From assembly GCF_905207245.1 (NCBI RefSeq), contig NZ_CAJLKP010000075.1:1-30501 (forward strand): 30,501 nucleotides of DNA, in the 5' to 3' direction. Origin of the DNA: an uncultured Bacteroides sp. Lineage in GTDB: Bacteria > Bacteroidota > Bacteroidia > Bacteroidales > Bacteroidaceae. Each line of letters begins with the position of its first letter. The stretch's first letter is position 1. A model generated the notes under the pieces. The model ran no database searches. It was not told where the DNA came from and was given only the letters and a program-made list of their open reading frames with translations. Positions 8,111-16,102 of this stretch are shown piece by piece. The position numbers were made by a program, and so were the translations under genes.

Positions 8111-9127
8111 ATGGAAAAGAAAAGAAACATATCACTAAAAGAACTTGCAGCAGAATTGGGAGTATCCATCTCTACCGTTTCGCGTGCGCTAAAGAACAGT
8201 CCAGAAATAGGTGAAGAGATGCGGAAGAAAGTGAAAGCGCTGGCAAAAGAGCGGAACTATCGCCCGAACCCTTTCGCCATGAGCCTGTTGAAGAATACAC
8301 CGCGGATAATAGGCATTATCGTCCCTGATATCGTCACTCATTATTATGCGTCTATCATCAGTGGCATTAATGACATGGCTCACAATAATGGCTATTCCAC
8401 CATCATAACATCCTCCTACGAACAGTTTGAAAATGAAAAGAAATGCCTGGAAGACCTCATAAACCTCCGTGTGGAAGGAATCATCGCCTGCCTGTCACAG
8501 GAGACAACGGATTATTCGCACTTCGAAGCGCTAGTTGAACTGAATGTACCCTTAGTCTTTTTTGACCGGATATGCTTGACTGAAAAATTTTCTTCCGTAA
8601 TTACCAATAACATAGAATCGGCACAGGAAGCTACTGAACACTTTCTGTCAACAGGTTCCAAACGTGTAGCTTTTATAGGCGGTGCTAATCACCTGGAGAT
8701 AGTAAAACAACGAAAACATGGTTATCTGCAAGCTTTGCGTGAAAGGAAAATCCCAATTGAAAGACAACTGGTGTTTTGCAAGAAAATCGGATATGAGTCA
8801 GGATATGAAGGTGCTTGCCATTTACTCTCATTGCCTAATCCGCCGGACGCCATATTAGCCATGACAGACAGCCTTGCCTTCGGAGCAATGAAGGCCATAA
8901 AGGAATCCGGTTTGCACATCCCCAATGACATTGCTTTGATAGGATATACAGACGAAGCCCACTCCAACTACGTAGACCCACCATTGACAGCCGTAACTCA
9001 CCAAACATACAAGATGGGAGAAACAGCTTGCGGACTTTTGCTCAGACAACTCAAAGGAATTGGTAATATAGAACAAGAGATGGTGCCGTGTATTCTTTCC
9101 GTCCGTGGCTCTTCCATCAAACAATGA
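8111..9127 (+). CDS. LacI/GalR-family transcriptional regulator
   Basis: 338 residues, cytosolic DNA-binding protein. Helix-turn-helix at about 5-26 (SLKELAAELGVSISTVSRAL) with the usual hinge (ERNYRPNPFAMSL) near 50-60. A periplasmic-binding-protein-like effector domain follows from IIGIIVPDI (about 77) to the end. FFDRI, AFIGG, PDAILAMTDSLAFGAMKAI and DIALIGYTD are standard landmarks of the effector domain. The only clear plus-strand gene here, divergent from the five-gene oxidation operon, with a 20-bp palindrome between them, so it very likely controls that operon and itself. The inducer is probably the transported sugar or a lactone/sugar acid intermediate; the sequence does not say which. 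Start ATG at 8111; length is normal for the family. Confidence 0.93.
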   Translation: MEKKRNISLKELAAELGVSISTVSRALKNSPEIGEEMRKKVKALAKERNYRPNPFAMSLLKNTPRIIGIIVPDIVTHYYASIISGINDMAHNNGYSTIITSSYEQFENEKKCLEDLINLRVEGIIACLSQETTDYSHFEALVELNVPLVFFDRICLTEKFSSVITNNIESAQEATEHFLSTGSKRVAFIGGANHLEIVKQRKHGYLQALRERKIPIERQLVFCKKIGYESGYEGACHLLSLPNPPDAILAMTDSLAFGAMKAIKESGLHIPNDIALIGYTDEAHSNYVDPPLTAVTHQTYKMGETACGLLLRQLKGIGNIEQEMVPCILSVRGSSIKQ

Positions 9128-9130
9128 ATT

Positions 9131-9168
9131 AAAACAAAAATGGCCTCACAATCACTTGCAAGACCATT
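9131..9168 (-). terminator. Terminator of the tRNA-Val pair
   Basis: A 13-bp stem (arms 9156-9168 and 9139-9151, with G-U pairs and a 4-base loop) is followed on the minus strand by TTTGTTTT. The wobble pairs become A-C mismatches on the plus strand, so it is oriented for the tRNA transcript rather than for the converging LacI gene. Confidence 0.7.
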
Positions 9169-9182
9169 TAAAAACAACTAAG

Positions 9183-9257
9183 TGGGCGCTGAGGGATTCG
9201 AACCCCCGACCCTCTGGGTGTAAACCAGATGCTCTGAACCAGCTGAGCTAAGCGCCC
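9183..9257 (-). tRNA. tRNA-Val (anticodon TAC), downstream copy
   Basis: 75 bases that fold into a full cloverleaf: acceptor GGGCGCT/AGCGCCC, D-arm GCTC/GAGC, anticodon stem TCTGG/CCAGA with loop TTTACAC (anticodon TAC, reading GTA and other valine codons), T-loop TTCGAAT, discriminator A. The following bases are CTT, so the 3' CCA is not encoded and must be added by nucleotidyltransferase. Identical in all 75 bases to the neighbour 31 bases upstream. Confidence 0.97.
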
Positions 9258-9288
9258 TTTTGTTCGAAAGTGTATTGATATTTTTTGG

Positions 9289-9363
9289 TGGGCGCTGAGG
9301 GATTCGAACCCCCGACCCTCTGGGTGTAAACCAGATGCTCTGAACCAGCTGAGCTAAGCGCCC
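9289..9363 (-). tRNA. tRNA-Val (anticodon TAC), upstream copy
   Basis: Same 75-base cloverleaf as the other copy. Here the three bases after the discriminator (9286-9288) read CCA on the minus strand, so this copy appears to encode its 3' end. It is the first tRNA of the transcript, starting 25 bases after the -7 element. Confidence 0.97.
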
Positions 9364-9388
9364 CTACACTTTCGTTTCAAAAGCGATG

Positions 9389-9419
9389 CAAAGGTACAGC
9401 TTATTTTGACATTACCAAA
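9389..9419 (-). promoter_or_regulatory. Promoter of the tRNA-Val pair
   Basis: TTTG (9416-9419), 19 bases, then TACCTTTG (9389-9396) on the minus strand: an exact match to the Bacteroides promoter pattern, placed for a start just ahead of the first tRNA. No gene is visible between this and the GH78 stop at 9547. Confidence 0.75.
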
Positions 9420-9546
9420 ACATTTGCGAACTATTTTTTAAGAGAAACAGACAAAAATAGATGTAGTTATTGAAATTCAGCAATTTAACAATGAAACTTT
9501 TTTCTTCAAACAATCATCCATATAATGCCCGCTTTTCCTTCCCCGC

Positions 9547-11742
9547 TCACGGAAGAAGATAGCTTCCCGGTGGAAGCACTTTTTCTTTGCCACCAGGCAA
9601 CACCACTACAGCAACAGTACCTTGCGGAACAACCACATGTATAGTCATCATACGGTTTTCTTTTTTTATATCAACTTTGATGTCCCCATAAAGGGTGGGT
9701 ACCACTGCTGACGCCTCGTGCAATGCACCAAGCTGCGGAGCCACGCGAAAACACTTGAATCCGGGTTCAAGAGGTTCTATCCCACACAACTTCTGGCTCA
9801 ATATGGTCAACGGACCACCACTCCATGCATGGTTGATAGTCCCTCCTCCAAAGCCATCAGCACCTATTCCCCAACCTTCAAATAAAGTCGTATAAGGATA
9901 TGCCATCATTTTTGCATAACGGTTACGCATGCGTTCCAATGCAAAGTCCGGTTCACCCATCATGAATAGTGCCTCCAGAATGTATTTCTCCATATAAGGG
10001 CTGGCATGGTACTCCTTCTTTAAAACCTTCAGCAAGGCCTTGCGCCTGCCGACCGGCGCCAATCCGCTAACCACTGCCATAGCCTGAGAACGGTCGTCCG
10101 TCTCACCCTTGTAGGATTTGGAACGGTATGCCGTGCCAGTCCAGTAACGATGGTCAAAAGTTGAAGAAATACGTTTCATCATCTTGTCAATCAGGTTGGC
10201 ATCATATTGCTTATGCAGATAAAGGGCAAACTCTTTCTCAGCTTTAAGGGCTAAATAGTACCAACAAGTGGTAAGAAGTTCCAAATCAATGTTCGCTCCC
10301 CAGTCACCCCAGTTCCAATCACCGGGACGGGGAACAGGAAATCCCTGCATATCCACCTCCCACACTTCGTGAAGATACTTCCGCAGCCCGTCATAAATCT
10401 TCGGAACAAAGGAGTAATCACCGCTATAGAATGCCTGCGTGTAGAATCCATACCAGCCGACAGAAGCAAGCATTTGTAAAGGAAGCTCCTTACACCAATT
10501 CAAGGAGGGAACCGGAGAGACAATAATGCCGTCCGGGCGTTGCCAATTCATCAACTCATAGATACCTTTGGTAGCCAATTGCCAACCTCGCGGGTCGAGC
10601 GCATAGAATGCTTCGCCCAGTTCGTTCACTTCATCTCCCCACCACTGCGCACGTTCACGGTCGGGACAATCCATGTAATTATCACGCATAGTGATATACA
10701 GGGTACGGGCGCTTCGCTTCCACAACTCAGTAAGAAAATCATCATTGCATGTAAAAGAGCCTTTTATATCAGCATTATAACCTGTTTCGCGATATTTAAG
10801 CCCCAGTACTTCTACTCCGGAAGGAATCACGTACAACATCTCATGACCGTTCATCCAGCCAAGGCTTTCATATTCCTGCTCTCCTTCACGAGTGACGTAT
10901 TCCGCTCTTACATTGTTAGCACTGCCACCTGTATAGTTATCAGTCAGCATACCAATCAGCAATCCGGCGGGAGCTTTGACTTTCAGATAAGGAGTAACCT
11001 GACAGTTGTACGGCAAACGACAGCGAAGGGTGTCGCCGGTTTTATTCTTAACTACTTCCAGATAGTCCTTCAGCCCACTATCTTTCCACATCGGGATGGG
11101 GCGAAGTACTAATTTGCCAAACGGCAGTCTGTTCGGGAAAGCAATCTCAATGGAGGCCCCCAGTTGTCCGCTAAATCCCGGTAGATTCCAGCCTGCCAGT
11201 TCTTTACGTGCGTCGAAACGAATATTGCTTTCGGACAAACGGTAATTAGGGAATGGTGCTTCTGTATCCTGATAAGCTTGACAGACGCCGCATTGCCAAG
11301 TTTTATCACTAACAACGGTCACCCCCGCCGACTGGGCACTAAACAGTAATGCCGCCACACCGCTGTTCACATGACTAAATCCGTTCTTTCCGAAATGCCA
11401 CACTAACAATGCTATGACATTTGTTCCTTTCGCCAGATAGGGCGCAATGTCTATCCGGTCATAGTAAGTCGCCCCGGGTGCAGGACCGCGTTTCAATCCG
11501 CCTTCAAAAACCACCATCTTGCCATTAATCCACAACCAGTATTTGGAGTCAACGGCAATACTCGCCATTAGTTCACCCGGAACATCAGTGACCTCCACAG
11601 TTTTGCGAAAACAAAGCCAGGTATTCGGCAGACTTTTACCATTACCAATCCATCTGGCTTGAGGAAGAAATTCATCTGCTGCTTTTACCTGCACGGCAAC
11701 AGCAGAAATAAAAATAAGAATTAAAAGGAAGAGTTTTTTCAT
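9547..11742 (-). CDS. GH78 alpha-L-rhamnosidase
   Basis: 731 residues with a Sec signal peptide (about 1-21, ending VKA-A), so periplasmic or surface. Family GH78 removes terminal alpha-L-rhamnose by inversion. The catalytic (alpha/alpha)6-barrel region contains DCPDRERAQWWGD at 358-370. Its Asp358, Glu363 and Asp370 have the same spacing as the acidic residues described for Bacillus RhaB, and Glu622 (TTLFEGW) corresponds to the distal catalytic Glu. N-terminal beta-sandwich modules (about 25-330) include a GH2-like sugar-binding fold (WLWINGK), and a beta domain follows the barrel. It is shorter than many GH78 enzymes of 900 residues or more but complete at both ends. It lies 52 bases downstream of an O-acetyltransferase gene with no promoter in between, so the two are probably co-transcribed. 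The substrate could be pectin side chains or plant glycosides. Confidence 0.9.
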   Translation of the reverse strand: MKKLFLLILIFISAVAVQVKAADEFLPQARWIGNGKSLPNTWLCFRKTVEVTDVPGELMASIAVDSKYWLWINGKMVVFEGGLKRGPAPGATYYDRIDIAPYLAKGTNVIALLVWHFGKNGFSHVNSGVAALLFSAQSAGVTVVSDKTWQCGVCQAYQDTEAPFPNYRLSESNIRFDARKELAGWNLPGFSGQLGASIEIAFPNRLPFGKLVLRPIPMWKDSGLKDYLEVVKNKTGDTLRCRLPYNCQVTPYLKVKAPAGLLIGMLTDNYTGGSANNVRAEYVTREGEQEYESLGWMNGHEMLYVIPSGVEVLGLKYRETGYNADIKGSFTCNDDFLTELWKRSARTLYITMRDNYMDCPDRERAQWWGDEVNELGEAFYALDPRGWQLATKGIYELMNWQRPDGIIVSPVPSLNWCKELPLQMLASVGWYGFYTQAFYSGDYSFVPKIYDGLRKYLHEVWEVDMQGFPVPRPGDWNWGDWGANIDLELLTTCWYYLALKAEKEFALYLHKQYDANLIDKMMKRISSTFDHRYWTGTAYRSKSYKGETDDRSQAMAVVSGLAPVGRRKALLKVLKKEYHASPYMEKYILEALFMMGEPDFALERMRNRYAKMMAYPYTTLFEGWGIGADGFGGGTINHAWSGGPLTILSQKLCGIEPLEPGFKCFRVAPQLGALHEASAVVPTLYGDIKVDIKKENRMMTIHVVVPQGTVAVVVLPGGKEKVLPPGSYLLP

Positions 11743-11794
11743 GTTTAAGACAGTATTTTGATTTAACGGATTTAAAGAAACGACTCCTGATTCA

Positions 11795-12352
11795 TCATTC
11801 CGACCCTATCTTCCGAATCACCTTTGCCGGATTGCCTACCGCTACGCTATCAGAAGGAATATCTTTCGTCACCACGCTTCCGGCACCAATGATACAACGG
11901 TCGCCAATCGTCACCCCGGGACAGATAACTGCTCCGCCACCAATCCAACAGTCCTCTCCTATTGTCACGGGATAGGCATATTCTTTCGGAGTGCGGCGCT
12001 CTACATAGTCCATCGGATGTTGCGGAGTATAAATCTGCACACAGGGACCAACCAACGTATGAGCCCCGATTGTAATATAGCCACCATCCAGGAAAGTACA
12101 GTTCGTATTCACAAACACATGTTCACCCATCCGGATACCATCACCATGATCGCAATGGAAAGGCGGGCACACCACAGAAGTTTCAGGAATACCAGGTATC
12201 AGGTCCTCCAGCAATCCCCGGTAAGCCTCATCATAAGTGCTCAACTGCCGCATTCTTGCCAACAACTTCTTCGCATGCTCAAACTTCACCTGCACCTCCG
12301 GAGCGGACATATCCGCCAGTTGCGAACTCCGCATTTTCTCTACTTCATCCAT
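11795..12352 (-). CDS. Maltose/galactoside-type O-acetyltransferase
   Basis: 185 residues, cytosolic, left-handed beta-helix (hexapeptide repeat) acyltransferase that moves acetyl from acetyl-CoA to a sugar hydroxyl. An N-terminal maltose acetyltransferase helical region (about 1-55) precedes hexapeptide repeats. The catalytic His lies in YTPQHPMD, and the C-terminus has the usual VTIGEDCWIGGGAVICPGVT and VGNPAKVIRKI. The frame opens at a TTG (12365-12367), but the ATG at 12350-12352 has AGGA 7-10 bases ahead and matches the family N-terminus, so it is used. It precedes the GH78 gene. These enzymes probably acetylate non-metabolised sugars for detoxification; a specific role in rhamnose use is unproven. 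Confidence 0.88.
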   Translation of the reverse strand: MDEVEKMRSSQLADMSAPEVQVKFEHAKKLLARMRQLSTYDEAYRGLLEDLIPGIPETSVVCPPFHCDHGDGIRMGEHVFVNTNCTFLDGGYITIGAHTLVGPCVQIYTPQHPMDYVERRTPKEYAYPVTIGEDCWIGGGAVICPGVTIGDRCIIGAGSVVTKDIPSDSVAVGNPAKVIRKIGSE

Positions 12353-12393
12353 ATTTATTCCTGCCAATAAGCTATTTTAGTTTTTACCTGTCA

Positions 12394-12424
12394 CAAAAAT
12401 AAGAGATTAATTTCTGATTTCCAA
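12394..12424 (-). promoter_or_regulatory. Promoter of the acetyltransferase-GH78 pair
   Basis: TTG (12422-12424), 20 bases, then TATTTTTG (12394-12401) on the minus strand, about 42 bases ahead of the acetyltransferase ATG. It lies just past the carB terminator. Confidence 0.55.
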
Positions 12425-12434
12425 TGATATGAAT

Positions 12435-12483
12435 AAAAAAGAGACAGCATAAACACCGGAAACATCCGGTATTTATGCTGTCT
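12435..12483 (-). terminator. carB terminator
   Basis: An 18-bp stem with one G-U pair (arms 12466-12483 and 12442-12459, 6-base loop) is followed on the minus strand by CTCTTTTTT. It lies 25 bases past the carB stop and separates it from the acetyltransferase gene. Confidence 0.9.
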
Positions 12484-12508
12484 TCTCTATTCTGGTTGTT
12501 ATACCTTA

Positions 12509-15500
12509 TTATTTGTATTCCTGCCAGCTCTTGATCTGAATATCCTGCAGTTTCAGTTCACAGAACGCTTCAATGAAAGCACTTGCCAGACGGGCATTCG
12601 TAATCAACGGAATGTTATGGTCGATGGCACCACGGCGAATCTTATATCCATTCGTCAACTCACGCTTCGTATGGTTCTTCGGAATGTTGACAATCAAGTC
12701 GAACTTATGTTCGGCAATCATCTTCATCACGTTGTTTTCAGCATCAGGGCGTTCATCGGGCCAGTAAACGGCTTCGGTAGACACACCATGAGCATTGAGG
12801 AATGCTGCCGTACCTGCCGTCGCATAAATCTTATAGCCTTCATTGAAGAGCATGCGGCTGGACTCCAACAAATCTACTTTCGACTTCATGGCGCCGGAAG
12901 AGAACATCACACCCTTTTGGGGTATCTGGAAGCCTGTAGCAATCATCGCACTCAGCAATGCTTCTGAGAAGTCATCGCCGATGCACCCCACCTCACCGGT
13001 AGAAGACATATCCACACCCAGTACCGGGTCAGCCTTGTGCAGACGGGAGAATGAGAACTGAGAAGCCTTTACGCCAATCCAGTCAATATCGAATGCCGAT
13101 TTGTCGGGACGAGTATAAGGAGCATCCAGCATGATGCGGGTAGCCGTTTCAATAAAGTTGCGTTTCAACACTTTAGACACGAACGGGAAACTGCGTGAAG
13201 CACGAAGGTTACACTCGATTACCTTCACCTCATTGTTGCGTGCCAGGAACTGGATATTGAACGGACCGGAGATATTAAGTTCTTTTGCAATCTGACGACT
13301 AATCTTCTTGATACGGCGTGCAGTAGCAAAGTAAATCTTCTGTGCCGGGAACACCAGCGTAGCGTCACCGGAGTGTACACCTGCAAACTCCACATGTTCG
13401 GAGATGGCATACTCTACCACTTCACCGTTTTGTGCAACAGCATCAAACTCAATTTCTTTCGTATTCTGTAAGAATTGAGATACCACCACCGGATATTCTT
13501 TGGATACTTCGGCAGCCATCTGCAAGAAGTTTTCCAGTTCTTCTTCATCATAGCACACATTCATTGCTGCGCCCGAGAGCACATACGACGGACGAACCAA
13601 CACCGGATAACCCACTTTCCCAACGAAATCTTTCACAGCCTCCAGACTGGTAAGCGCTTGCCATGCCGGCTGGTCGATGCCCAGTTGATCGAGCATTGCA
13701 GAGAACTTGTTGCGGCTCTCGGCACGGTCGATAGAGATTGGTGAAGTTCCCAAGATGGGCACTGACTGACGGTGCAGCTTCATGGCCAAGTTATTCGGAA
13801 TCTGTCCGCCTACGGATACGATTACGCCGCGGGGTTGTTCCAAGTCGATTACATCGAGTACACGTTCAAAAGAAAGTTCGTCGAAGTAAAGGCGATCGCA
13901 CATATCATAGTCCGTAGATACGGTTTCGGGGTTGTAGTTAATCATGATGGACTTGTATCCCAGTTTGCGTGCCGTCTGCACAGCATTCACCGAACACCAG
14001 TCGAACTCTACGGAAGAACCGATACGGTAAGCACCGGAGCCCAGAACAACCACCGACTTTTCATTCTTATAATAATTCACATCGTAACCCTGAACGGCAT
14101 ACGTCATGTACAGGTAGTTCGTCAGTTCGGGATGTTCGGAAGCTATCGTATTGATACGTTTTACAGCCGGAAGAATGCCGAGCTCTTTACGACGGGCACG
14201 TACCATCAGGTTTTCCTTCTCCATATTACCTGACGGCTCGAGCACGAAACGCGCAATCTGGAAGTCAGAGAAACCGAGTACTTTTGCTTCACGCAGCACG
14301 TCGGCCGGAATATCCTCCACCTTATTATATTGAGAGAGCTTCAACTTATAGTCAACAATGTTTTTCAACTTGCCAAGGAACCAGGGGTCAATCTTAGTCA
14401 GGTCGAAAATACGGTCTATCGTATAACCACTTTCCAAAGCCTGGGCAATGGCGAACACGCGCAAGTCCGTAGGGCGTGAAAGTTCGCGGTCCAAGTCGTC
14501 GAAGTGCAGGTCGTTACCAACGAATCCGTGCATTCCCTGGCCAATCATACGCAAACCTTTCTGGATAATTTCTTCGAAAGAACGTCCGATAGACATGATT
14601 TCGCCTACCGACTTCATGCTGGAACCGATTTCGCGGCTAACGCCTACGAACTTCGTCAAGTCCCAACGAGGAATTTTACAAATCAGGTAGTCCAGTTGCG
14701 GAGCCAGATATGCAGAGTTCGGAGTTCCCATTTCGCCAATCTGGTCGAGCGTATAGCCCAGCGCAATCTTGGCGGCAACGAATGCCAACGGATACCCCGT
14801 AGCCTTAGATGCCAAAGCAGAAGAACGGGACAGACGGGCGTTCACCTCAATCACGCGGTAATCATTGGTTTCGGCATTGAATGCGTACTGAATGTTACAT
14901 TCGCCCACGATGCCCAGATGGCGGATACATTTGGTAGAAAGGTCTTGCAACATCTTCACCTGTTCGTCGGTCAGTGAACAGGTCGGAGCAACTACGATAG
15001 ACTCTCCGGTATGGATGCCCAGCGGGTCGAAGTTTTCCATGCTTGCTACTGTGAAACAGTGGTCGTTCGCATCACGAATTACCTCGAATTCAATTTCTTT
15101 CCAGCCTTTCAGAGACTCTTCTACAAGAATTTGTTTAGAGAAAGCGAAGGAGCTTTCAGCCAGTTTCAAGAATTCTTCCTTATCCTGACAGATACCGCTA
15201 CCCAAACCGCCCAGTGCATAAGCGGAACGAACCATTACCGGGAAACCGATACGTTCGGCGGCTGCAATGGCATCTTCCATACTCTCTACAGCCTGGCTGA
15301 CGGGAGTCTTCATTTCAATTTCATCCAGTTTCTTCACGAAGAGGTCACGGTCTTCTGTATACATGATGGCTTCTACCGAAGTTCCCAATACGCGCACGCC
15401 GTACTTGTTCAGGATGCCGCTTGTATACAACTCAGCACCGCAGTTCAGAGCTGTTTGACCGCCAAATGCCAACAGAATGCCATCAGGACGTTCTTTCTTG

Positions 15501-15727
15501 ATGATTTCTTCCACGAAATAAGTGGTAACCGGCAAGAAGTAAACCTGATCTGCAATACCTTCCGATGTTTGGATGGTAGCAATATTGGGATTTACCAATA
15601 CTGAACTGATACCTTCTTCGTGCAGAGCTTTCAAAGCCTGCGAACCGGAATAGTCAAACTCCCCGGCCTGACCGATCTTGAGTGCACCTGAGCCCAAGAC
15701 CAACACTTTCTTCAAATTCTTTTCCAT
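12509..15727 (-). CDS. carB: Carbamoyl-phosphate synthase large subunit
   Basis: 1072 residues, close to the usual size. Makes carbamoyl phosphate from bicarbonate, ammonia (from the small subunit) and two ATP, for pyrimidine and arginine synthesis. The two homologous halves are clear: GSGALKIGQAGEFDYSGSQ near the start and GSGAYRIGSSVEFDWCSVN near residue 560. Each half has an ATP-grasp domain; NARLSRSSALASKATGYPLA is in the first. A C-terminal MGS-like allosteric domain (from about 930; ATGFQIPQKG, YATAGTAAF) is present. These motifs are closer to animal CAD/CPS1 than to E. coli CarB as I recall them. carA is not in the window; the neighbouring upstream gene is the locus regulator. A leader with a short ORF and a terminator precedes it (see those entries). 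Confidence 0.97.
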   Translation of the reverse strand: MEKNLKKVLVLGSGALKIGQAGEFDYSGSQALKALHEEGISSVLVNPNIATIQTSEGIADQVYFLPVTTYFVEEIIKKERPDGILLAFGGQTALNCGAELYTSGILNKYGVRVLGTSVEAIMYTEDRDLFVKKLDEIEMKTPVSQAVESMEDAIAAAERIGFPVMVRSAYALGGLGSGICQDKEEFLKLAESSFAFSKQILVEESLKGWKEIEFEVIRDANDHCFTVASMENFDPLGIHTGESIVVAPTCSLTDEQVKMLQDLSTKCIRHLGIVGECNIQYAFNAETNDYRVIEVNARLSRSSALASKATGYPLAFVAAKIALGYTLDQIGEMGTPNSAYLAPQLDYLICKIPRWDLTKFVGVSREIGSSMKSVGEIMSIGRSFEEIIQKGLRMIGQGMHGFVGNDLHFDDLDRELSRPTDLRVFAIAQALESGYTIDRIFDLTKIDPWFLGKLKNIVDYKLKLSQYNKVEDIPADVLREAKVLGFSDFQIARFVLEPSGNMEKENLMVRARRKELGILPAVKRINTIASEHPELTNYLYMTYAVQGYDVNYYKNEKSVVVLGSGAYRIGSSVEFDWCSVNAVQTARKLGYKSIMINYNPETVSTDYDMCDRLYFDELSFERVLDVIDLEQPRGVIVSVGGQIPNNLAMKLHRQSVPILGTSPISIDRAESRNKFSAMLDQLGIDQPAWQALTSLEAVKDFVGKVGYPVLVRPSYVLSGAAMNVCYDEEELENFLQMAAEVSKEYPVVVSQFLQNTKEIEFDAVAQNGEVVEYAISEHVEFAGVHSGDATLVFPAQKIYFATARRIKKISRQIAKELNISGPFNIQFLARNNEVKVIECNLRASRSFPFVSKVLKRNFIETATRIMLDAPYTRPDKSAFDIDWIGVKASQFSFSRLHKADPVLGVDMSSTGEVGCIGDDFSEALLSAMIATGFQIPQKGVMFSSGAMKSKVDLLESSRMLFNEGYKIYATAGTAAFLNAHGVSTEAVYWPDERPDAENNVMKMIAEHKFDLIVNIPKNHTKRELTNGYKIRRGAIDHNIPLITNARLASAFIEAFCELKLQDIQIKSWQEYK

Positions 15728-15774
15728 ATATTCTCTTGTTGTCTATTTAAGTTTCTTCCTATACGTTCGGGCAC

Positions 15775-15811
15775 AAAAAAAATGCGTTACCCGTAAAAGG
15801 ATTAACGCATT
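15775..15811 (-). terminator. Intrinsic terminator in the carB leader (attenuator candidate)
   Basis: AATGCGTTA (15803-15811) pairs perfectly with TAACGCATT (15781-15789), and the stem can continue inward through TCC/GGG past a bulged A. It is followed on the minus strand by eight T residues counting those of the stem. It ends 47 bases before the carB ATG, so transcription must read through it to reach carB. The stop codon of the leader ORF is inside its 5' arm. It could instead end the upstream regulator transcript, but that gene stops about 290 bases earlier and a promoter-like element lies between. Confidence 0.8.
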
Positions 15812-15918
15812 ACCAAAGAACTAACAATATCATTTTCAGAGAAGAAGAAATCATCGGCTAACGAATGAAATTCATTCGAACGCAGATTATATTTGATTCT
15901 CTTCCCGTGTTGCTGCAT
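15802..15918 (-). CDS. Putative carB leader peptide (38 codons)
   Basis: ATG at 15916-15918, then 38 codons to a TAA at 15802-15804. The peptide begins MQQHGKRIKYNL and ends DIVSSLVMR. Three consecutive Phe codons (TTC TTC TTC, 15841-15849) create a pyrimidine-rich RNA stretch about 30 bases before the terminator. The last codons (ATG CGT TAA) form the 5' arm of that terminator. A ribosome reaching the end of the ORF would therefore prevent the hairpin and allow carB transcription. The layout resembles the E. coli pyrBI leader, whose 44-residue peptide also has an FFF stretch in a U-rich pause region. There is no run of Arg codons (three scattered), so UTP-dependent polymerase pausing is favoured over Arg-tRNA sensing. 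Translation is unproven and no clear Shine-Dalgarno sequence is present. Confidence 0.5.
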   Translation of the reverse strand: MQQHGKRIKYNLRSNEFHSLADDFFFSENDIVSSLVMR

Positions 15919-15937
15919 CGTCGTTTTAAAATTTGTG

Positions 15938-15969
15938 CAAAGTAACGACTTATTTGCGAGACAAACAAA
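15938..15969 (-). promoter_or_regulatory. Promoter candidate of the carB leader
   Basis: TACTTTG (15938-15944, one base shorter than the consensus) follows two overlapping-spaced TTTG words (15962-15965, 17 bases away; 15966-15969, 21 bases away) on the minus strand. It would place the transcript start around 15930, just ahead of the leader ATG. Between this and the regulator stop at 16103 there is only an AT-rich imperfect hairpin (about 15999-16030) without a T-run, a weak candidate for the regulator terminator. Confidence 0.5.
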
Positions 15970-16102
15970 TTATCAGAAGAAGTTTTTTCGACTAAGGCTC
16001 TTCTTAATAAAAGGATTTATTAAAAGAAGAAGTAGGAACCATTTCACCTTCTTGGCCTATTTTTCTAACTTCCCTATACCCAGATTGAATAATTAGCCTT
16101 AA

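Noticed and set aside
9183..9363. Tandem 75-base repeats as a CRISPR-like or other repeat array
   Set aside because: Both fold into complete tRNA-Val cloverleaves with one promoter and one terminator; there are only two copies.
13772..15604. Long plus-strand ORFs opposite carB, and similar ones opposite purB, GH78 and GH106
   Set aside because: They mirror well-supported minus-strand genes, lack domains and promoters, and reflect codon-bias shadows.
15999..16030. AT-rich hairpin downstream of the regulator as its terminator
   Set aside because: The stem is imperfect and no T-run follows on the minus strand; kept only as a weak possibility in the carB promoter entry.
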